From: an uncultured bacterium
GTDB taxonomy: Bacteria; Bacillota; Clostridia; Lachnospirales; Lachnospiraceae
Length of the DNA stretch: 61,816 nt
Direction of reading: 5' to 3'
NCBI GenBank assembly: GCA_905214955.1
Contig: CAJMON010000007.1
Span: 1-61,816, forward strand
The position numbers and the translations under genes are program-made. Within the stretch, counting starts at the first letter, position 1. The number at the start of each line of letters is the position of its first letter. Below the pieces are notes generated by a model. That model was given only the letters and a program-made list of their open reading frames with translations, was not told the DNA's origin and searched no databases. This document shows positions 26,500 to 36,314 of the stretch, piece by piece.

Positions 26500-26705
26500 G
26501 CACAAAAGTTAAGACACGCATGTGCTTGCACAAAAGCGTGGACGTAACTTTGGGGCACGCCCGATATGAGCATATCGTGTGGCACCATCCACACGATATG
26601 CAAATAGCGGTACAGATTGTGGGGTGCTCTGTGCCAGTGGTACACGTCTAGCACCGACTGGAGTGGATACGGAGACACGAAGCACGGAACAATCTGTGTA
26701 GATTT
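26500..26705 (+). repeat. Structured intergenic repeat, full-length copy C, inside the V-ATPase operon
   Basis: The first nested hairpin at 26505-26551 has stems AAAGTTA/TAACTTT and CACGC/GCGTG with a GTGC-TT-GCAC tip. A second perfect hairpin (26572-26603, arms GCATATCGTGTGG and CCACACGATATGC) is followed by the AGT-loop hairpin at 26623-26655 with outer arms GGTGCT and AGCACC. CACGGAACAATCTG ends it. It lies between the genes for subunits C and I, so it must be transcribed if the operon is one message. Confidence 0.86.
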
Positions 26706-26735
26706 TCTAATTTATTAAAAAAGGAGGTATGGTTC

Positions 26736-28673
26736 GTGATCGAGAAAATGAAGTTCCTAAGTATCACGGGTCCCAAGGCCGATATTGACCGGGTGGTCGA
26801 TCAGTATCTGTCCAAATACGAGATCCACTTAGAGAACGCCCTTTCCGAACTAAAGACAGTGGCACAGCTTCGTCCTTATATCGAGATCAATCCCTATCGG
26901 GAATGGCTTCAGAAAGCAGACGAACTGATAAACGCACTGTCAGACAAGGAGGCCTCTCCCCAGAAGGTCAGCCTTGACGAGGCCATCAGTACGGTGAAGG
27001 ATTTAAGCCAGCAGCTTGCCTCCATCCGTCAGCGCCGCCAGGAACTGGAAGCAGAGCGCCAGAAAGCCATGGACTCTCTGACCACTATCCGGCCGTTCCT
27101 GGATTTCAACTTCAATGTCCATGAGATTCTGAAGTTCAAATTCATCAAATACCGGTTTGGAAAGATTGCTCATGAATACTATGAAAAGCTTGAGAAATAT
27201 GTTTACGATGATCTGGACACCATTTTTATCAAATGTGCCAGTGATGACCAGTATGTGTGGGGTATTTACTTCATCCCCGCTGCTGAGGCCACCAAAATCG
27301 ATGCTGTTTACTCATCCATGCATTTTGAGCGTTTCATCCTTCCAGACGAATATGAAGGTACTCCCAAAGAATCTTCAGACCGCCTAAACCGGGAAATCGC
27401 AGGCTATACAGCCCAGATCGCAGAATGCGACCGGCAGATGAACACTGTTCTGGAAAAGCAGAAAGCAAAAGTTCTGGCTTCCAGAGCCAAACTGGATGCC
27501 CTTTCATCCAACTTCGATATCCGTAAGCTGGCTGCCTGCACCAAGGAAGACCAGCAGGTATTCTACATACTCTGCGGATGGATGACTGAAAAAGATGCTG
27601 CCGCTTTCCAGAAAGATATTGAAAATGATGCAAACCTTTACTGTATCATAGAAGATGATGAAAACAACATCCTCAACCAGCCGCCTACCAAGCTGAAAAA
27701 CCCGAAGATCTTCCGTCCTTTTGAAATGTTTGTGAAAATGTACGGACTGCCGGGGTACACCGAAATGGATCCCACGATTTTCGTGGCTCTCACCTATTCC
27801 TTTATTTTCGGCACCATGTTCGGTGATGTGGGACAGGGCTTATGCCTCTTAATCGGCGGCGCACTCTTCTACCACTTTAAGAAAGCACCTTTGGGCGCGA
27901 TCTTAAGCTGTGCAGGCGTTTTCTCAACCATCTTCGGTTTTCTGTACGGAAGCTTCTTCGGATTTGAGGATACGGTGATCCATTCCCTGTGGCTGCATCC
28001 CAAGGAAGCTATGACGACCCTTCCCATGATCGGAAGCCTGAACACCGTTTTCGTGGTTGCCGTCGTCTTTGGTATGTGTATGATCCTGTTTACCATGATC
28101 CTTCACATTATCAATGCCGTGCGCGCGCACAAAGTCGGCGAAGCCATCTTTGATGCCAACGGCGTGGCAGGACTGGTATTCTACGGTGCCATTGTACTGA
28201 TCCTGGTTCTGATGATGACCGGACACAAAACACCGGCTGTGGCAGTGACCGTTGTCATGTTTGTGATTCCGCTGATTCTCATCGCTTTAAAAGAGCCGTT
28301 ATGCAAACTGGTAGAAAAAGAGCCGGATGCATTTCCCAAGGAGAAAGGCATGTTTGCAATCACCGCATTCTTCGAACTGTTTGATGTACTGCTGACCTAC
28401 TTCTCCAACACCATTTCCTTTGTGCGTATGGGTGCTTTCGCAGTCAGCCATGCAGCCATGATGGAAGTTGTCCTGATGCTGGCAGGCGCAGCCAATGGCG
28501 GATCCCCCAACTGGATCGTCATTGTACTCGGAAACGTATTCGTCTGCGGCATGGAAGGCCTGATCGTTGCTATTCAGGTTCTTCGTCTGGAATACTACGA
28601 GATGTTCAGCCGCTTCTACAAAGGAGACGGCCGGGAATTCAAGCCTTTCCAGAAAAAACAGATTTCTGAATAA
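26736..28673 (+). CDS. V-type ATPase subunit I (a-type, stator membrane subunit)
   Basis: This 645-residue protein has a cytoplasmic, coiled-coil-rich N-terminal half (about 1-320) and a C-terminal membrane half with about seven or eight helices starting near TYSFIFGTMFGDVGQGLCLLIGG. The helix with TYFSNTISFVRMGAFAVSHAAM contains the essential arginine facing the rotor ring. The start is GTG, seven bases after AAGGAGGT. Length fits NtpI/AtpI proteins. Subunit K follows after 62 bases. Confidence 0.93.
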   Translation: MIEKMKFLSITGPKADIDRVVDQYLSKYEIHLENALSELKTVAQLRPYIEINPYREWLQKADELINALSDKEASPQKVSLDEAISTVKDLSQQLASIRQRRQELEAERQKAMDSLTTIRPFLDFNFNVHEILKFKFIKYRFGKIAHEYYEKLEKYVYDDLDTIFIKCASDDQYVWGIYFIPAAEATKIDAVYSSMHFERFILPDEYEGTPKESSDRLNREIAGYTAQIAECDRQMNTVLEKQKAKVLASRAKLDALSSNFDIRKLAACTKEDQQVFYILCGWMTEKDAAAFQKDIENDANLYCIIEDDENNILNQPPTKLKNPKIFRPFEMFVKMYGLPGYTEMDPTIFVALTYSFIFGTMFGDVGQGLCLLIGGALFYHFKKAPLGAILSCAGVFSTIFGFLYGSFFGFEDTVIHSLWLHPKEAMTTLPMIGSLNTVFVVAVVFGMCMILFTMILHIINAVRAHKVGEAIFDANGVAGLVFYGAIVLILVLMMTGHKTPAVAVTVVMFVIPLILIALKEPLCKLVEKEPDAFPKEKGMFAITAFFELFDVLLTYFSNTISFVRMGAFAVSHAAMMEVVLMLAGAANGGSPNWIVIVLGNVFVCGMEGLIVAIQVLRLEYYEMFSRFYKGDGREFKPFQKKQISE

Positions 28674-28735
28674 AGAACTGACCAAACAAAAGATTTTATA
28701 GAAATTAGAGAAAGAAATATGAGGAGGAATTAAAA

Positions 28736-29176
28736 ATGTCTACTACAATTACTATCGTATCTGTCATCGCATTAATTCTTACTATGGTTGTACCTTTTGG
28801 ATTTTATCTTGCAGGTGAAAGAAACCGCGGACGCTTCAAAACTTCCCTGACTGCAAATATTTTCCTGTTCTTCGGCGCTTTAATCATCGCCAACATCGTA
28901 GCTTTCACAAACACCTCTGCAGCACTGGCAGCTGAAACCACTTCCGCAAGCGCTGGCGGACTTTCCACCGGTCTTGGTTACATCGCAGCAGGTCTGGTAA
29001 CTGGTCTTTCCTGTGTCGGCGGCGGTATTGCCGTAGCAAGTGCAGCAAGCTCCGCTCTGGGCGCTATCAGCGAGGACGGCAGCATCTTTGGTAAGTCCAT
29101 GATCTTCGTAGCTATGGCAGAAGGTATTGCTCTGTACGGTCTGATCATCTCCTTCATGATCCTGGGCCAGCTGTAA
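28736..29176 (+). CDS. V-type ATPase subunit K (c-ring proteolipid)
   Basis: This 146-residue, four-helix proteolipid forms the rotating ring. The C-terminal hairpin is the functional one, with the ion-binding glutamate in FVAMAEGIALYGLIISF (helix 4) and glycine-rich helix 3 (GLVTGLSCVGGGIAVASAASSALGA). The N-terminal hairpin has no membrane carboxylate and ends NTSAALAAETTSASAGG, so there is one ion site per four helices, as in V-type rings. Whether the ion is sodium or proton is not decided by what I can see. The ATG follows GAGGAG. Confidence 0.92.
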   Translation: MSTTITIVSVIALILTMVVPFGFYLAGERNRGRFKTSLTANIFLFFGALIIANIVAFTNTSAALAAETTSASAGGLSTGLGYIAAGLVTGLSCVGGGIAVASAASSALGAISEDGSIFGKSMIFVAMAEGIALYGLIISFMILGQL

Positions 29177-29208
29177 TTACCCCCAATCCTTCCAGAGGTG
29201 GTTTACCT

Positions 29209-29517
29209 ATGAAAATGTACTTAATCAGCGATAACGTAGACACCTACACCGGCATGAGACTTGCCGGTGTGGAAGGATGCGTTGTCCATGAACGTCAGGA
29301 GCTCAAAGATGCCCTGGAGCGTTCCATCGCCGACAAAGAGATCGGTATTCTTCTTCTCACCGAGAAATTCGGCAGAGAATTTCCGGATATCGTGGATGAT
29401 GTCAAGCTGAACCGAAAACTTCCGCTGATCATCGAGATTCCGGACAGACACGGTACGGGCCGTAAACCCGATTTTATTACATCCTATGTCAACGAGGCCA
29501 TCGGCCTGAAACTATAG
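29209..29517 (+). CDS. V-type ATPase subunit F
   Basis: This 102-residue small soluble subunit belongs to the central stalk; family members are about 100-110 residues. Recognised from the YLISDNVDTYTGMRLAGVEGCVVHE start, the IGILLLTEKFGREFPDIVDD core and a PLIIEIPDRHG end, matching AtpF/NtpG proteins. It lies 32 bases after subunit K and ten before the GTG that overlaps the ribosome site of subunit E. Confidence 0.9.
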   Translation: MKMYLISDNVDTYTGMRLAGVEGCVVHERQELKDALERSIADKEIGILLLTEKFGREFPDIVDDVKLNRKLPLIIEIPDRHGTGRKPDFITSYVNEAIGLKL

Positions 29518-29536
29518 TGCAGAGAAGGTGAGACAT

Positions 29537-30124
29537 TTGACAACTGAAGAAAAGTTAAAACATTTTGAAGAAGCCGCTGTAGAACGTGCCAAAGCAAAAC
29601 GGGAAGCCGCTATCGCCGAGCATCAGGCAGCGCTGGAAAAGATCGAGGCTGAGCACATGGCCGAAACAGACCGCCGTGCAGCTCTTCAGATCAAAACCGA
29701 AACCGAAAATTTAAACCGTTCCATCAACACCGCTCTCTCCAAAGAGCAGCTTCAGATCAGACGTGAAATCTCTCAGAAAAACGATGAACTGAAAGAAAAG
29801 CTTTTTGTAGAGATCAAAACTCAGCTCGAAGAATATATGTCCACACCGGCTTACGTAAAGCTCCTTGAAAAACAGATCAAGGACATTCTCAAAGTAGCCG
29901 GCGGCGAACATGTCACCATATACATTGATCCAAACGATCAGTTCCTTCTCCAGGACCTGGCTGCTGCCACAAACACAGCCATTTCCGTATCCGAATATTC
30001 CTTTATGGGAGGCACCCGTGCCGTTCTGGAGGAACGCCACATGCTCATTGACAACTCCTTTGAGACCAAACTCACAGAGGCAAAAGAACAATTCACATTC
30101 AGCGGAGGTGTGAGCCATGAATAA
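29537..30124 (+). CDS. V-type ATPase subunit E (peripheral stalk)
   Basis: This 195-residue protein has a long N-terminal coiled coil (about 5-95, HFEEAAVERAKAKREAAIAEHQ) and a compact C-terminal head (ILKVAGGEHVTIYIDPNDQ, SEYSFMGGTRAVLEERHMLIDNSF). It pairs with the G/H-type stalk subunit. The best start is TTG at 29537, six bases after AAGGTGAG; the GTG at 29528 lies within that site. The 3' end overlaps the start of subunit A by eight bases, suggesting coupled translation. Confidence 0.88.
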   Translation: MTTEEKLKHFEEAAVERAKAKREAAIAEHQAALEKIEAEHMAETDRRAALQIKTETENLNRSINTALSKEQLQIRREISQKNDELKEKLFVEIKTQLEEYMSTPAYVKLLEKQIKDILKVAGGEHVTIYIDPNDQFLLQDLAAATNTAISVSEYSFMGGTRAVLEERHMLIDNSFETKLTEAKEQFTFSGGVSHE

Positions 30125-31883
30125 GACCGGCGTGATTTACGGCATTAACGGACCGATTATTTACCTGAAAGGAAATACCGGTTTCAAAATGTCAGAAATG
30201 GTCTATGTAGGAAAAGAACGTCTGGTAGGCGAAGTCATTGCCCTTACCGAAGATACTACGACCGTACAGGTCTTTGAAGAGACCACCGGCTTAAGACCCG
30301 GTGAAACCGTAGAAGCTACCGGAGATGCCATTTCCGTTACCCTTGGACCTGGCATCCTGAATAATATTTTTGATGGTATTGAGCGTCCTCTTTCTGAGAT
30401 TGCAAAAAATTCCGGAAAATACATCACCCGTGGTGTCAGTGTAGATTCTCTGGATACTTCCAAACTCTGGGATGTCCATATCACTGTAAAACCCGGTGAC
30501 GCAGTAAGCGGCGGCACCATCGTTGCTGAAACCCAGGAGACCCCGGCCATTCTCCACAAGAGCATGGTTCCTCCAAACATTTCTGGTGTGGTTTCTTCCG
30601 TTGTACCGGATGGAAAATACACCATCACCGACACCATCGTGACCATTACCCAGGCAAATGGCCACAGCTATGATATCAAGCTGGCACAGAAATGGCCTAT
30701 CCGGATTCCGAGACCCACTGCTGCACGTTTTGCAGCCAGTAAGCCCCTGGTAACCGGACAGCGTATCCTGGATACTCTGTTCCCCATCGCCAAAGGCGGT
30801 ACCGCTGCCATCCCCGGCGGATTCGGAACCGGTAAAACCATGACCCAGCACCAGATCGCAAAATGGTCCAACGCCGACATCATCATTTACATCGGATGCG
30901 GAGAGCGTGGAAACGAAATGACCCAGGTTCTGGAAGAGTTTGCAGAACTGGTAGACCCCAGAACCGGCAATCCTCTGATGGACCGTACTACCCTGATCGC
31001 CAATACTTCCAACATGCCTGTGGCAGCCCGTGAGGCTTCCATTTACACCGGTATCACCCTGGCTGAGTATTACCGCGACATGGGCTACGACGTGGCTATC
31101 ATGGCCGACTCTACATCCCGTTGGGCAGAGGCTCTGCGTGAGCTGTCAGGACGTCTGGAGGAAATGCCTGCCGAGGAAGGTTTCCCGGCATATCTGGCAT
31201 CCCGTCTGTCCGCATTCTATGAGCGTGCCGGCCTGATGCAGACCTTAAACGGAAGCGAAGGAAGCGTTTCCATTATTGGAGCCGTATCTCCTCAGGGAGG
31301 CGATTTCTCCGAACCTGTTACGCAGAATACCAAACGTTTCGTCCGCTGCTTCTGGGGACTGGACAAATCCCTTGCTTATGCCAGACATTTCCCGGCTATC
31401 CACTGGCTCACCAGTTACAGTGAATACTTAAATGACCTGGCTCCCTGGTACAAAGACAATGTAGATTCCAATTTCACTGACCACAGAAATCAGCTGGTAG
31501 CAATCCTGAACCAGGAAAGCAGTCTGATGGAAATCGTAAAACTGATCGGTTCTGACGTACTTCCGGATGACCAGAAACTGACTCTTGAAATTGCCCGTGT
31601 GATCCGTCTGGGCTTTCTGCAGCAGAACGCCTTCCACAAAGACGATACCTGTGTTCCCATGATCAAACAGTTCAAGATGATGGATATTATCCTGTATCTG
31701 AACAAAAAAGCAAAAGCACTGGTTACCATGGGAATGCCCATGTCCGTGTTAAAAGAAAGCAATATCTTCGACCGGGTCATTTCCATCAAATACGATGTGC
31801 CCAATGATCATCTGGAAATGTTCGACGACTACTACAAAGCCGTGGACGAATTCTATGACGAAGTATTAAAGAAAAATGCGTAG
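30117..31883 (+). CDS. V-type ATPase catalytic subunit A
   Basis: This 588-residue catalytic subunit has the A-type non-homologous insert after the N-terminal barrel (about 110-190), Walker A GGFGTGKT near residue 237, the GERGNEM loop, Walker B region VAIMADSTSRWAEALREL, and GAVSPQGGDFSEPV. All catalytic residues appear present. It hydrolyses or makes ATP as part of the A3B3 head. The ATG follows GCGGAGGTG. Subunit B follows after 15 bases. Confidence 0.96.
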   Translation: MNKTGVIYGINGPIIYLKGNTGFKMSEMVYVGKERLVGEVIALTEDTTTVQVFEETTGLRPGETVEATGDAISVTLGPGILNNIFDGIERPLSEIAKNSGKYITRGVSVDSLDTSKLWDVHITVKPGDAVSGGTIVAETQETPAILHKSMVPPNISGVVSSVVPDGKYTITDTIVTITQANGHSYDIKLAQKWPIRIPRPTAARFAASKPLVTGQRILDTLFPIAKGGTAAIPGGFGTGKTMTQHQIAKWSNADIIIYIGCGERGNEMTQVLEEFAELVDPRTGNPLMDRTTLIANTSNMPVAAREASIYTGITLAEYYRDMGYDVAIMADSTSRWAEALRELSGRLEEMPAEEGFPAYLASRLSAFYERAGLMQTLNGSEGSVSIIGAVSPQGGDFSEPVTQNTKRFVRCFWGLDKSLAYARHFPAIHWLTSYSEYLNDLAPWYKDNVDSNFTDHRNQLVAILNQESSLMEIVKLIGSDVLPDDQKLTLEIARVIRLGFLQQNAFHKDDTCVPMIKQFKMMDIILYLNKKAKALVTMGMPMSVLKESNIFDRVISIKYDVPNDHLEMFDDYYKAVDEFYDEVLKKNA

Positions 31884-31898
31884 GGAGGAAACCATCAT

Positions 31899-33296
31899 AT
31901 GTCAATCGAATATTTAGGACTTAGTAAAATCAATGGCCCCCTCGTGGTACTGGAAGGCGTCCAGAACGCTTCTTTTGAAGAAATCGTAGAAATTACCGTT
32001 GACGGAAAAGAGAAGAAGCTTGGACGTATTGTAGAGCTTTATGAGGATAAAGCCATCATCCAGGTGTTTGAAGGAAATGACGGCATGTCCCTGAAAAACA
32101 CCCATACAAAACTCACCGGCCATCCCATGGAAGTTGCCCTTTCCCCGGATATCCTGGGACGTACCTTTGACGGTATCGGCCGCCCCATTGACGGTCTGGG
32201 TGAGATCACTCCGGAAAAGCGGGTCAACATCAACGGACTTCCGTTAAACCCGGTAACCCGTGAGTATCCCCGTAACTACATCCGTACCGGTATCTCCGCC
32301 ATCGACGGACTGACTACCCTGATCCGAGGCCAGAAGCTTCCGATCTTCTCTGGAAACGGACTTCCCCATGATCAGCTGGCTGCACAGATTGTAAAGCAGG
32401 CTTCTCTGGGAGACAACTCCGATGAGAAATTTGCAATCGTATTCGCTGCAATGGGTGTCAAATACGATGTTGCCGAATTCTTCCGCAAAACCTTCGAAGA
32501 GAGCGGTGTTTCCGATCACGTTGCCATGTACTTAAACCTGGCAAACGATCCGGTTGTAGAGCGTCTGATCACTCCGAAGGTAGCCCTGACTGCCGCTGAA
32601 TACCTGGCATTTGAGAAAAATATGCACATCCTGGTTATCCTGACCGATATGACTTCTTTTGCAGAGGCCATGCGTGAAGTATCTTCCTCAAAAGGTGAGA
32701 TCCCTTCCCGTAAAGGTTTCCCCGGATACTTATACAGCGAACTGGCTACCATCTATGAGCGTGCCGGTATTGTCCAGGGTGTCAACGGATCTGTTACTCA
32801 GATCCCCATTCTGACCATGCCCAACGACGATATCACCCATCCAATCCCCGACCTGACCGGATATATTACCGAAGGCCAGATTGTACTGGACCGCCAGCTT
32901 AACGGTCAGGCTATTTATCCACCTATCAACGTGCTGCCCTCCCTGTCCCGTCTGATGAAGGACGGCATCGGTAAAGGCTACACCAGAGAAGACCATCAGG
33001 ACGTTGCCAACCAGCTGTTCTCCTGCTACGCAAAGGTGGGAGATGCCAGAGCCCTGGCTTCCGTTATCGGTGAAGACGAGCTGTCCCCCCTGGATAAGAC
33101 CTACCTGAAATTCGGTGAAGCTTTCGAGCATGAATTTGTAGGACAGGGTCCGGACGAAAACCGTACCATTATCGAAACCCTGGATCTTGGATGGAAGCTC
33201 CTTGGTATGCTACCGAGAGAAGAACTCGACCGTATCGATACCAAGATCCTTGATCAGTATTACAAGCCTTCTAAGGAATCTGAGGTGATTTCATGA
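31899..33296 (+). CDS. V-type ATPase subunit B
   Basis: This 465-residue non-catalytic partner of subunit A in the A3B3 head has no P-loop lysine at the Walker A position (FSGNGLPHDQLAAQIV), as expected for B subunits. Landmarks are YPRNYIRTGISAIDGLTTLIRGQKLPIFS, LTDMTSFAEAMREVSSS, and GYLYSELATIYERAG. The ATG follows GGAGG. It overlaps the start of subunit D by four bases. Confidence 0.96.
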   Translation: MSIEYLGLSKINGPLVVLEGVQNASFEEIVEITVDGKEKKLGRIVELYEDKAIIQVFEGNDGMSLKNTHTKLTGHPMEVALSPDILGRTFDGIGRPIDGLGEITPEKRVNINGLPLNPVTREYPRNYIRTGISAIDGLTTLIRGQKLPIFSGNGLPHDQLAAQIVKQASLGDNSDEKFAIVFAAMGVKYDVAEFFRKTFEESGVSDHVAMYLNLANDPVVERLITPKVALTAAEYLAFEKNMHILVILTDMTSFAEAMREVSSSKGEIPSRKGFPGYLYSELATIYERAGIVQGVNGSVTQIPILTMPNDDITHPIPDLTGYITEGQIVLDRQLNGQAIYPPINVLPSLSRLMKDGIGKGYTREDHQDVANQLFSCYAKVGDARALASVIGEDELSPLDKTYLKFGEAFEHEFVGQGPDENRTIIETLDLGWKLLGMLPREELDRIDTKILDQYYKPSKESEVIS

Positions 33297-33910
33297 ATCC
33301 CAACACATTTCCTACAAAAGGAAATCTGATCCTTGCAAAAAATTCACTGGCTCTGGCCCGTCAGGGCTATGAGCTAATGGATAAAAAGCGGAACATCCTG
33401 ATCCGGGAAATGATGGACTTAATCGACAAGGCTTCTGATATTCAGAGCCAGATTGATACCACCTTCCGTACAGCCTATGCAGCTCTTCAGAAAGCCAATG
33501 TCCGGCTGGGTATTCATGTGGTAGATGAGATCTCCCATTCTGTTCCAGTGGAGAATTCTATCCGCATCAAGACCCGCAGCATTATGGGTACGGAGATTCC
33601 TCTGGTAGAATCCGATGAATCCCCCAGTATGCCTACCTACGCCTATTATGGAACTTCCCAGGCGCTGGATGAGGCAAAGGCCGCTTTCGACAAAGTGAAA
33701 CAGCTGACCATTCAGCTTTCCATGATTGAAAACTCCGCCTACCGGCTGGCAACGAACATTAAGAAAACCCAGAAGCGCGCCAACGCGCTGAAAAATATCA
33801 CGATTCCCACCTACGAAGTGCTTACAAAATCCATTCAGGAAGCACTGGAGGAAAAGGAACGTGAGGAATTCACCCGGCTCAAAGTCATTAAACGTATGCA
33901 GGGACGTTAA
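33293..33910 (+). CDS. V-type ATPase subunit D (central rotor shaft)
   Basis: This 205-residue protein is two long helices in an antiparallel coiled coil, forming the shaft that turns within the A3B3 head. PTKGNLILAKNSLALARQGYELMDKKRNILIREMM at the start and ANALKNITIPTYEVLTKSIQEALEEKEREEFTRLKVIK near the end are typical of AtpD/NtpD. It is the last gene of the operon and is followed by a strong terminator. The four-base overlap with subunit B implies coupling. Confidence 0.95.
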   Translation: MNPNTFPTKGNLILAKNSLALARQGYELMDKKRNILIREMMDLIDKASDIQSQIDTTFRTAYAALQKANVRLGIHVVDEISHSVPVENSIRIKTRSIMGTEIPLVESDESPSMPTYAYYGTSQALDEAKAAFDKVKQLTIQLSMIENSAYRLATNIKKTQKRANALKNITIPTYEVLTKSIQEALEEKEREEFTRLKVIKRMQGR

Positions 33911-33926
33911 AACATCCAAAACCCAG

Positions 33927-33964
33927 GCCCGTGTTTGTGGAACATGCACAAACATGGGCTTTTT
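33927..33964 (+). terminator. Terminator of the V-ATPase operon
   Basis: Arms GCCCGTGTTTGTG and CACAAACATGGGC (one G.T pair) enclose a seven-base loop and are followed by TTTTT. Confidence 0.9.
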
Positions 33965-33966
33965 AC

Positions 33967-34022
33967 TTGACTTTTTCTTGTTTTTACGGTAAAATTTTAT
34001 ACAAATGTAATATTTTTGTAAA
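33967..34022 (+). promoter_or_regulatory. Promoter and WalR-like box of the NlpC/P60 repeat protein gene
   Basis: TTGACT (33967-33972) and TAAAAT (33990-33995) are 17 bases apart. Just downstream, TGTAAT-ATTTT-TGTAAA (34006-34022) fits the WalR consensus TGTWAH-N5-TGTWAH exactly. Its place a few bases past the predicted start would suit repression more than activation. A nearly identical arrangement precedes the other NlpC/P60 gene (41958-42017). Confidence 0.65.
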
Positions 34023-34065
34023 GAAGCACAATGAAACCGAGCACGTATCTAAAAGGAGTTTAGCG

Positions 34066-36306
34066 ATGAAGAAAAATTTTCTGGTTGCCCTGTCGCTGGC
34101 CGGAGCGCTCTGCCTTTCCGCTCCTGGCATGGAAGCCGACGCAGCATGGAAGATTACTTCTTCCGGCAGACAGTACACTTTAAATGATGGCCAGGGCTAC
34201 GCTACCGGATGGAAAAAAATCGGAAATTACTGGTATTATTTCAATAAAGAAGGCTACGCACAGACCGGCTGGCACACGATTAAAAAGAAACTTTATTTTT
34301 TTGATGCCAGAGGCCGGATGATCACCAACAAATGGGTACAGGGAAAATACCTGTCCAAAGATGGTTTTGTTACCAAGACCAAAGAAGAGACATCCAGCAC
34401 CAAGACCACTTCCACGGTATCAGACACCGCAGTCTCTGTCCAGGCAAAAGAACCTGTCAAAAAAGGCTGGGTAGAAGAAAACGGAAAATACTACTACTAT
34501 GTAAAGGGAAAAAAGAAAAAAGGCTGGATCCGCCTTGACGGAAAAGTCTACTATCTGAATCCCAGAAATGGCATCCGTCTCACCGGACTGCGCTGCATCA
34601 AGAATAAATACTACTATTTTGATAAAGAAGGCATCCGCATTACCGGATGGAAATCCGTCAAAGGAAAGCGCTATTTCTTCAGCAGAAAGAACGGCACCGC
34701 CGTCACCGGCTGGACCTCTATCATGAAGAAGTATTACTACTTTAACAAGCAGGGACAGCTTCAGAAAAATGCCTGGGATACTTCCCATACCCGCTATGCA
34801 GACGAAAAGGGACTGCGCGCTTACGGCTGGAAAGAGCTTTCCGACGGTACCTATTATTTTGACCCCAAAACCGGTATCAAGACTGTTGGCTGGCGCACCA
34901 TCGATGGTAAAAAATATCTCTTTACCTCCACCGGTGCTCTGAGCCAGAAATCCGGTATCATCACCTTTGATAAAAAGAAATACTATTTCAACCCCACTAC
35001 AGGAGAACAGGCTTCCGGCTGGCAGACTATCAATGGCCAGACCTATTATTTCGATCCGGAGACAGGGGCTGCCTGCAAGGGCTGGGTGAAAATTGACGGA
35101 GATTATTACTATTTCAGCAGCAAAAATGTCCTTTCCACAGGTCCCCGCTGGATCAACAACTACTACATTGACGCAGAGGGAAAACGTCAGACAGGCTGGC
35201 TTGTTCTGGATGGAAAGTCTTACTACCTGCACTCCACCACCGGCAAGAAGATTACCGGATGGAAGACCATCAAAGGTGTCACCTACTGTTTCAACAAAGA
35301 CGGTTCCATGATCACCGATGCCTGGAATGGCGACCGCTACCTTGGCAGTGATGGTGTTCTGGTGAGAAATCAGTGGGTTGGCGCTTATTACGTAGGAGCT
35401 GACGGCCATCAGACCGGACAGACCAGGCAAGCCGGACTGTACACGGATGCCAACGGCGACACCTACTGCTACGATGACAATTTCCAGCTGCTTACCGGCT
35501 GGCAGACTGTAGATGGACAGGTTTACTATTTCAAGACGGAAGACGGCAAGATGCTGAAATCCACCTGGTTCCTTGGCTACTATTTCCAGGAAGACGGTAC
35601 TTATGCTGTGAACAAATTCATCACCGTTGACAACAAGACCTACTATATGCAGGCTGGCGGCGGTGTGACCGTGGGACTTTATGATGTAAAGGGTAAGACC
35701 TACTACTTCAATTCCGACGGCGTGATGATGACAGGCTTTGTGGATATTGATGGAAATTCCTACTACTTCTCAGCGAAGCAGAATGGTGCTATGGTCAAAT
35801 CCCGCACTGTCACCATCAACAAAGTGACTTACAACTTCGATGACAACGGCGTAGCTACCCCTGTGATTTCCAAACAGGATCTGGCAAAAGGACAGGCCAT
35901 TGTTGATTATGCTCTCCAGTTTGTCACCACCGAAGAAAACAAATACCGCTATCAGTATGGCGGCCAGTGGAATGGAGAACTGCCCTATACCCCTACCGAC
36001 TGTTCCGGTTTCACCAGCGGTGTGATGGCACACTTTGGCATCACCATTCCCCGTGTAGCTGCTGATCAGGCAAACGGAGGTACTTTGGGAGGCTGGACCA
36101 CCTACGCCAAAGCGGTAACCGTATCGACTTCTGAGCTGCTGCCTGGTGACCTGGTATTCTATTACACCCCCATTGAACATGTAGGCATCTACATCGGCGA
36201 CGGCAAGATCGTCCATGCTTCCAACTCCAAAGATGGCATCAAGATCAGTGCTTACAACTACACCACCGTGGTGAAATGCGTGCGCTACTGGTCCACCACC
36301 AAATAA
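34066..36306 (+). CDS. Secreted cell-wall-binding repeat protein with C-terminal NlpC/P60 peptidase
   Basis: This 746-residue exported protein has a signal peptide (about 1-30, ending MEADAA). Around 25 tandem aromatic repeats of the choline/glucan-binding type follow (residues about 35-600, for example GWKKIGNYWYYFNKEGYAQ), interrupted by a Thr/Ser linker near 110-125. A C-terminal NlpC/P60 domain (about 605-746) has Cys646 in DCSGF, His705 in IEHVGIYIG and His717 in VHASNS. Family enzymes cut D-gamma-glutamyl bonds in wall peptides, so this is a likely wall hydrolase anchored by its repeats. The ATG follows AAAGGAG; a longer reading from 33931 would start in the terminator. Confidence 0.9.
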   Translation: MKKNFLVALSLAGALCLSAPGMEADAAWKITSSGRQYTLNDGQGYATGWKKIGNYWYYFNKEGYAQTGWHTIKKKLYFFDARGRMITNKWVQGKYLSKDGFVTKTKEETSSTKTTSTVSDTAVSVQAKEPVKKGWVEENGKYYYYVKGKKKKGWIRLDGKVYYLNPRNGIRLTGLRCIKNKYYYFDKEGIRITGWKSVKGKRYFFSRKNGTAVTGWTSIMKKYYYFNKQGQLQKNAWDTSHTRYADEKGLRAYGWKELSDGTYYFDPKTGIKTVGWRTIDGKKYLFTSTGALSQKSGIITFDKKKYYFNPTTGEQASGWQTINGQTYYFDPETGAACKGWVKIDGDYYYFSSKNVLSTGPRWINNYYIDAEGKRQTGWLVLDGKSYYLHSTTGKKITGWKTIKGVTYCFNKDGSMITDAWNGDRYLGSDGVLVRNQWVGAYYVGADGHQTGQTRQAGLYTDANGDTYCYDDNFQLLTGWQTVDGQVYYFKTEDGKMLKSTWFLGYYFQEDGTYAVNKFITVDNKTYYMQAGGGVTVGLYDVKGKTYYFNSDGVMMTGFVDIDGNSYYFSAKQNGAMVKSRTVTINKVTYNFDDNGVATPVISKQDLAKGQAIVDYALQFVTTEENKYRYQYGGQWNGELPYTPTDCSGFTSGVMAHFGITIPRVAADQANGGTLGGWTTYAKAVTVSTSELLPGDLVFYYTPIEHVGIYIGDGKIVHASNSKDGIKISAYNYTTVVKCVRYWSTTK

Positions 36307-36314
36307 CATATGCT

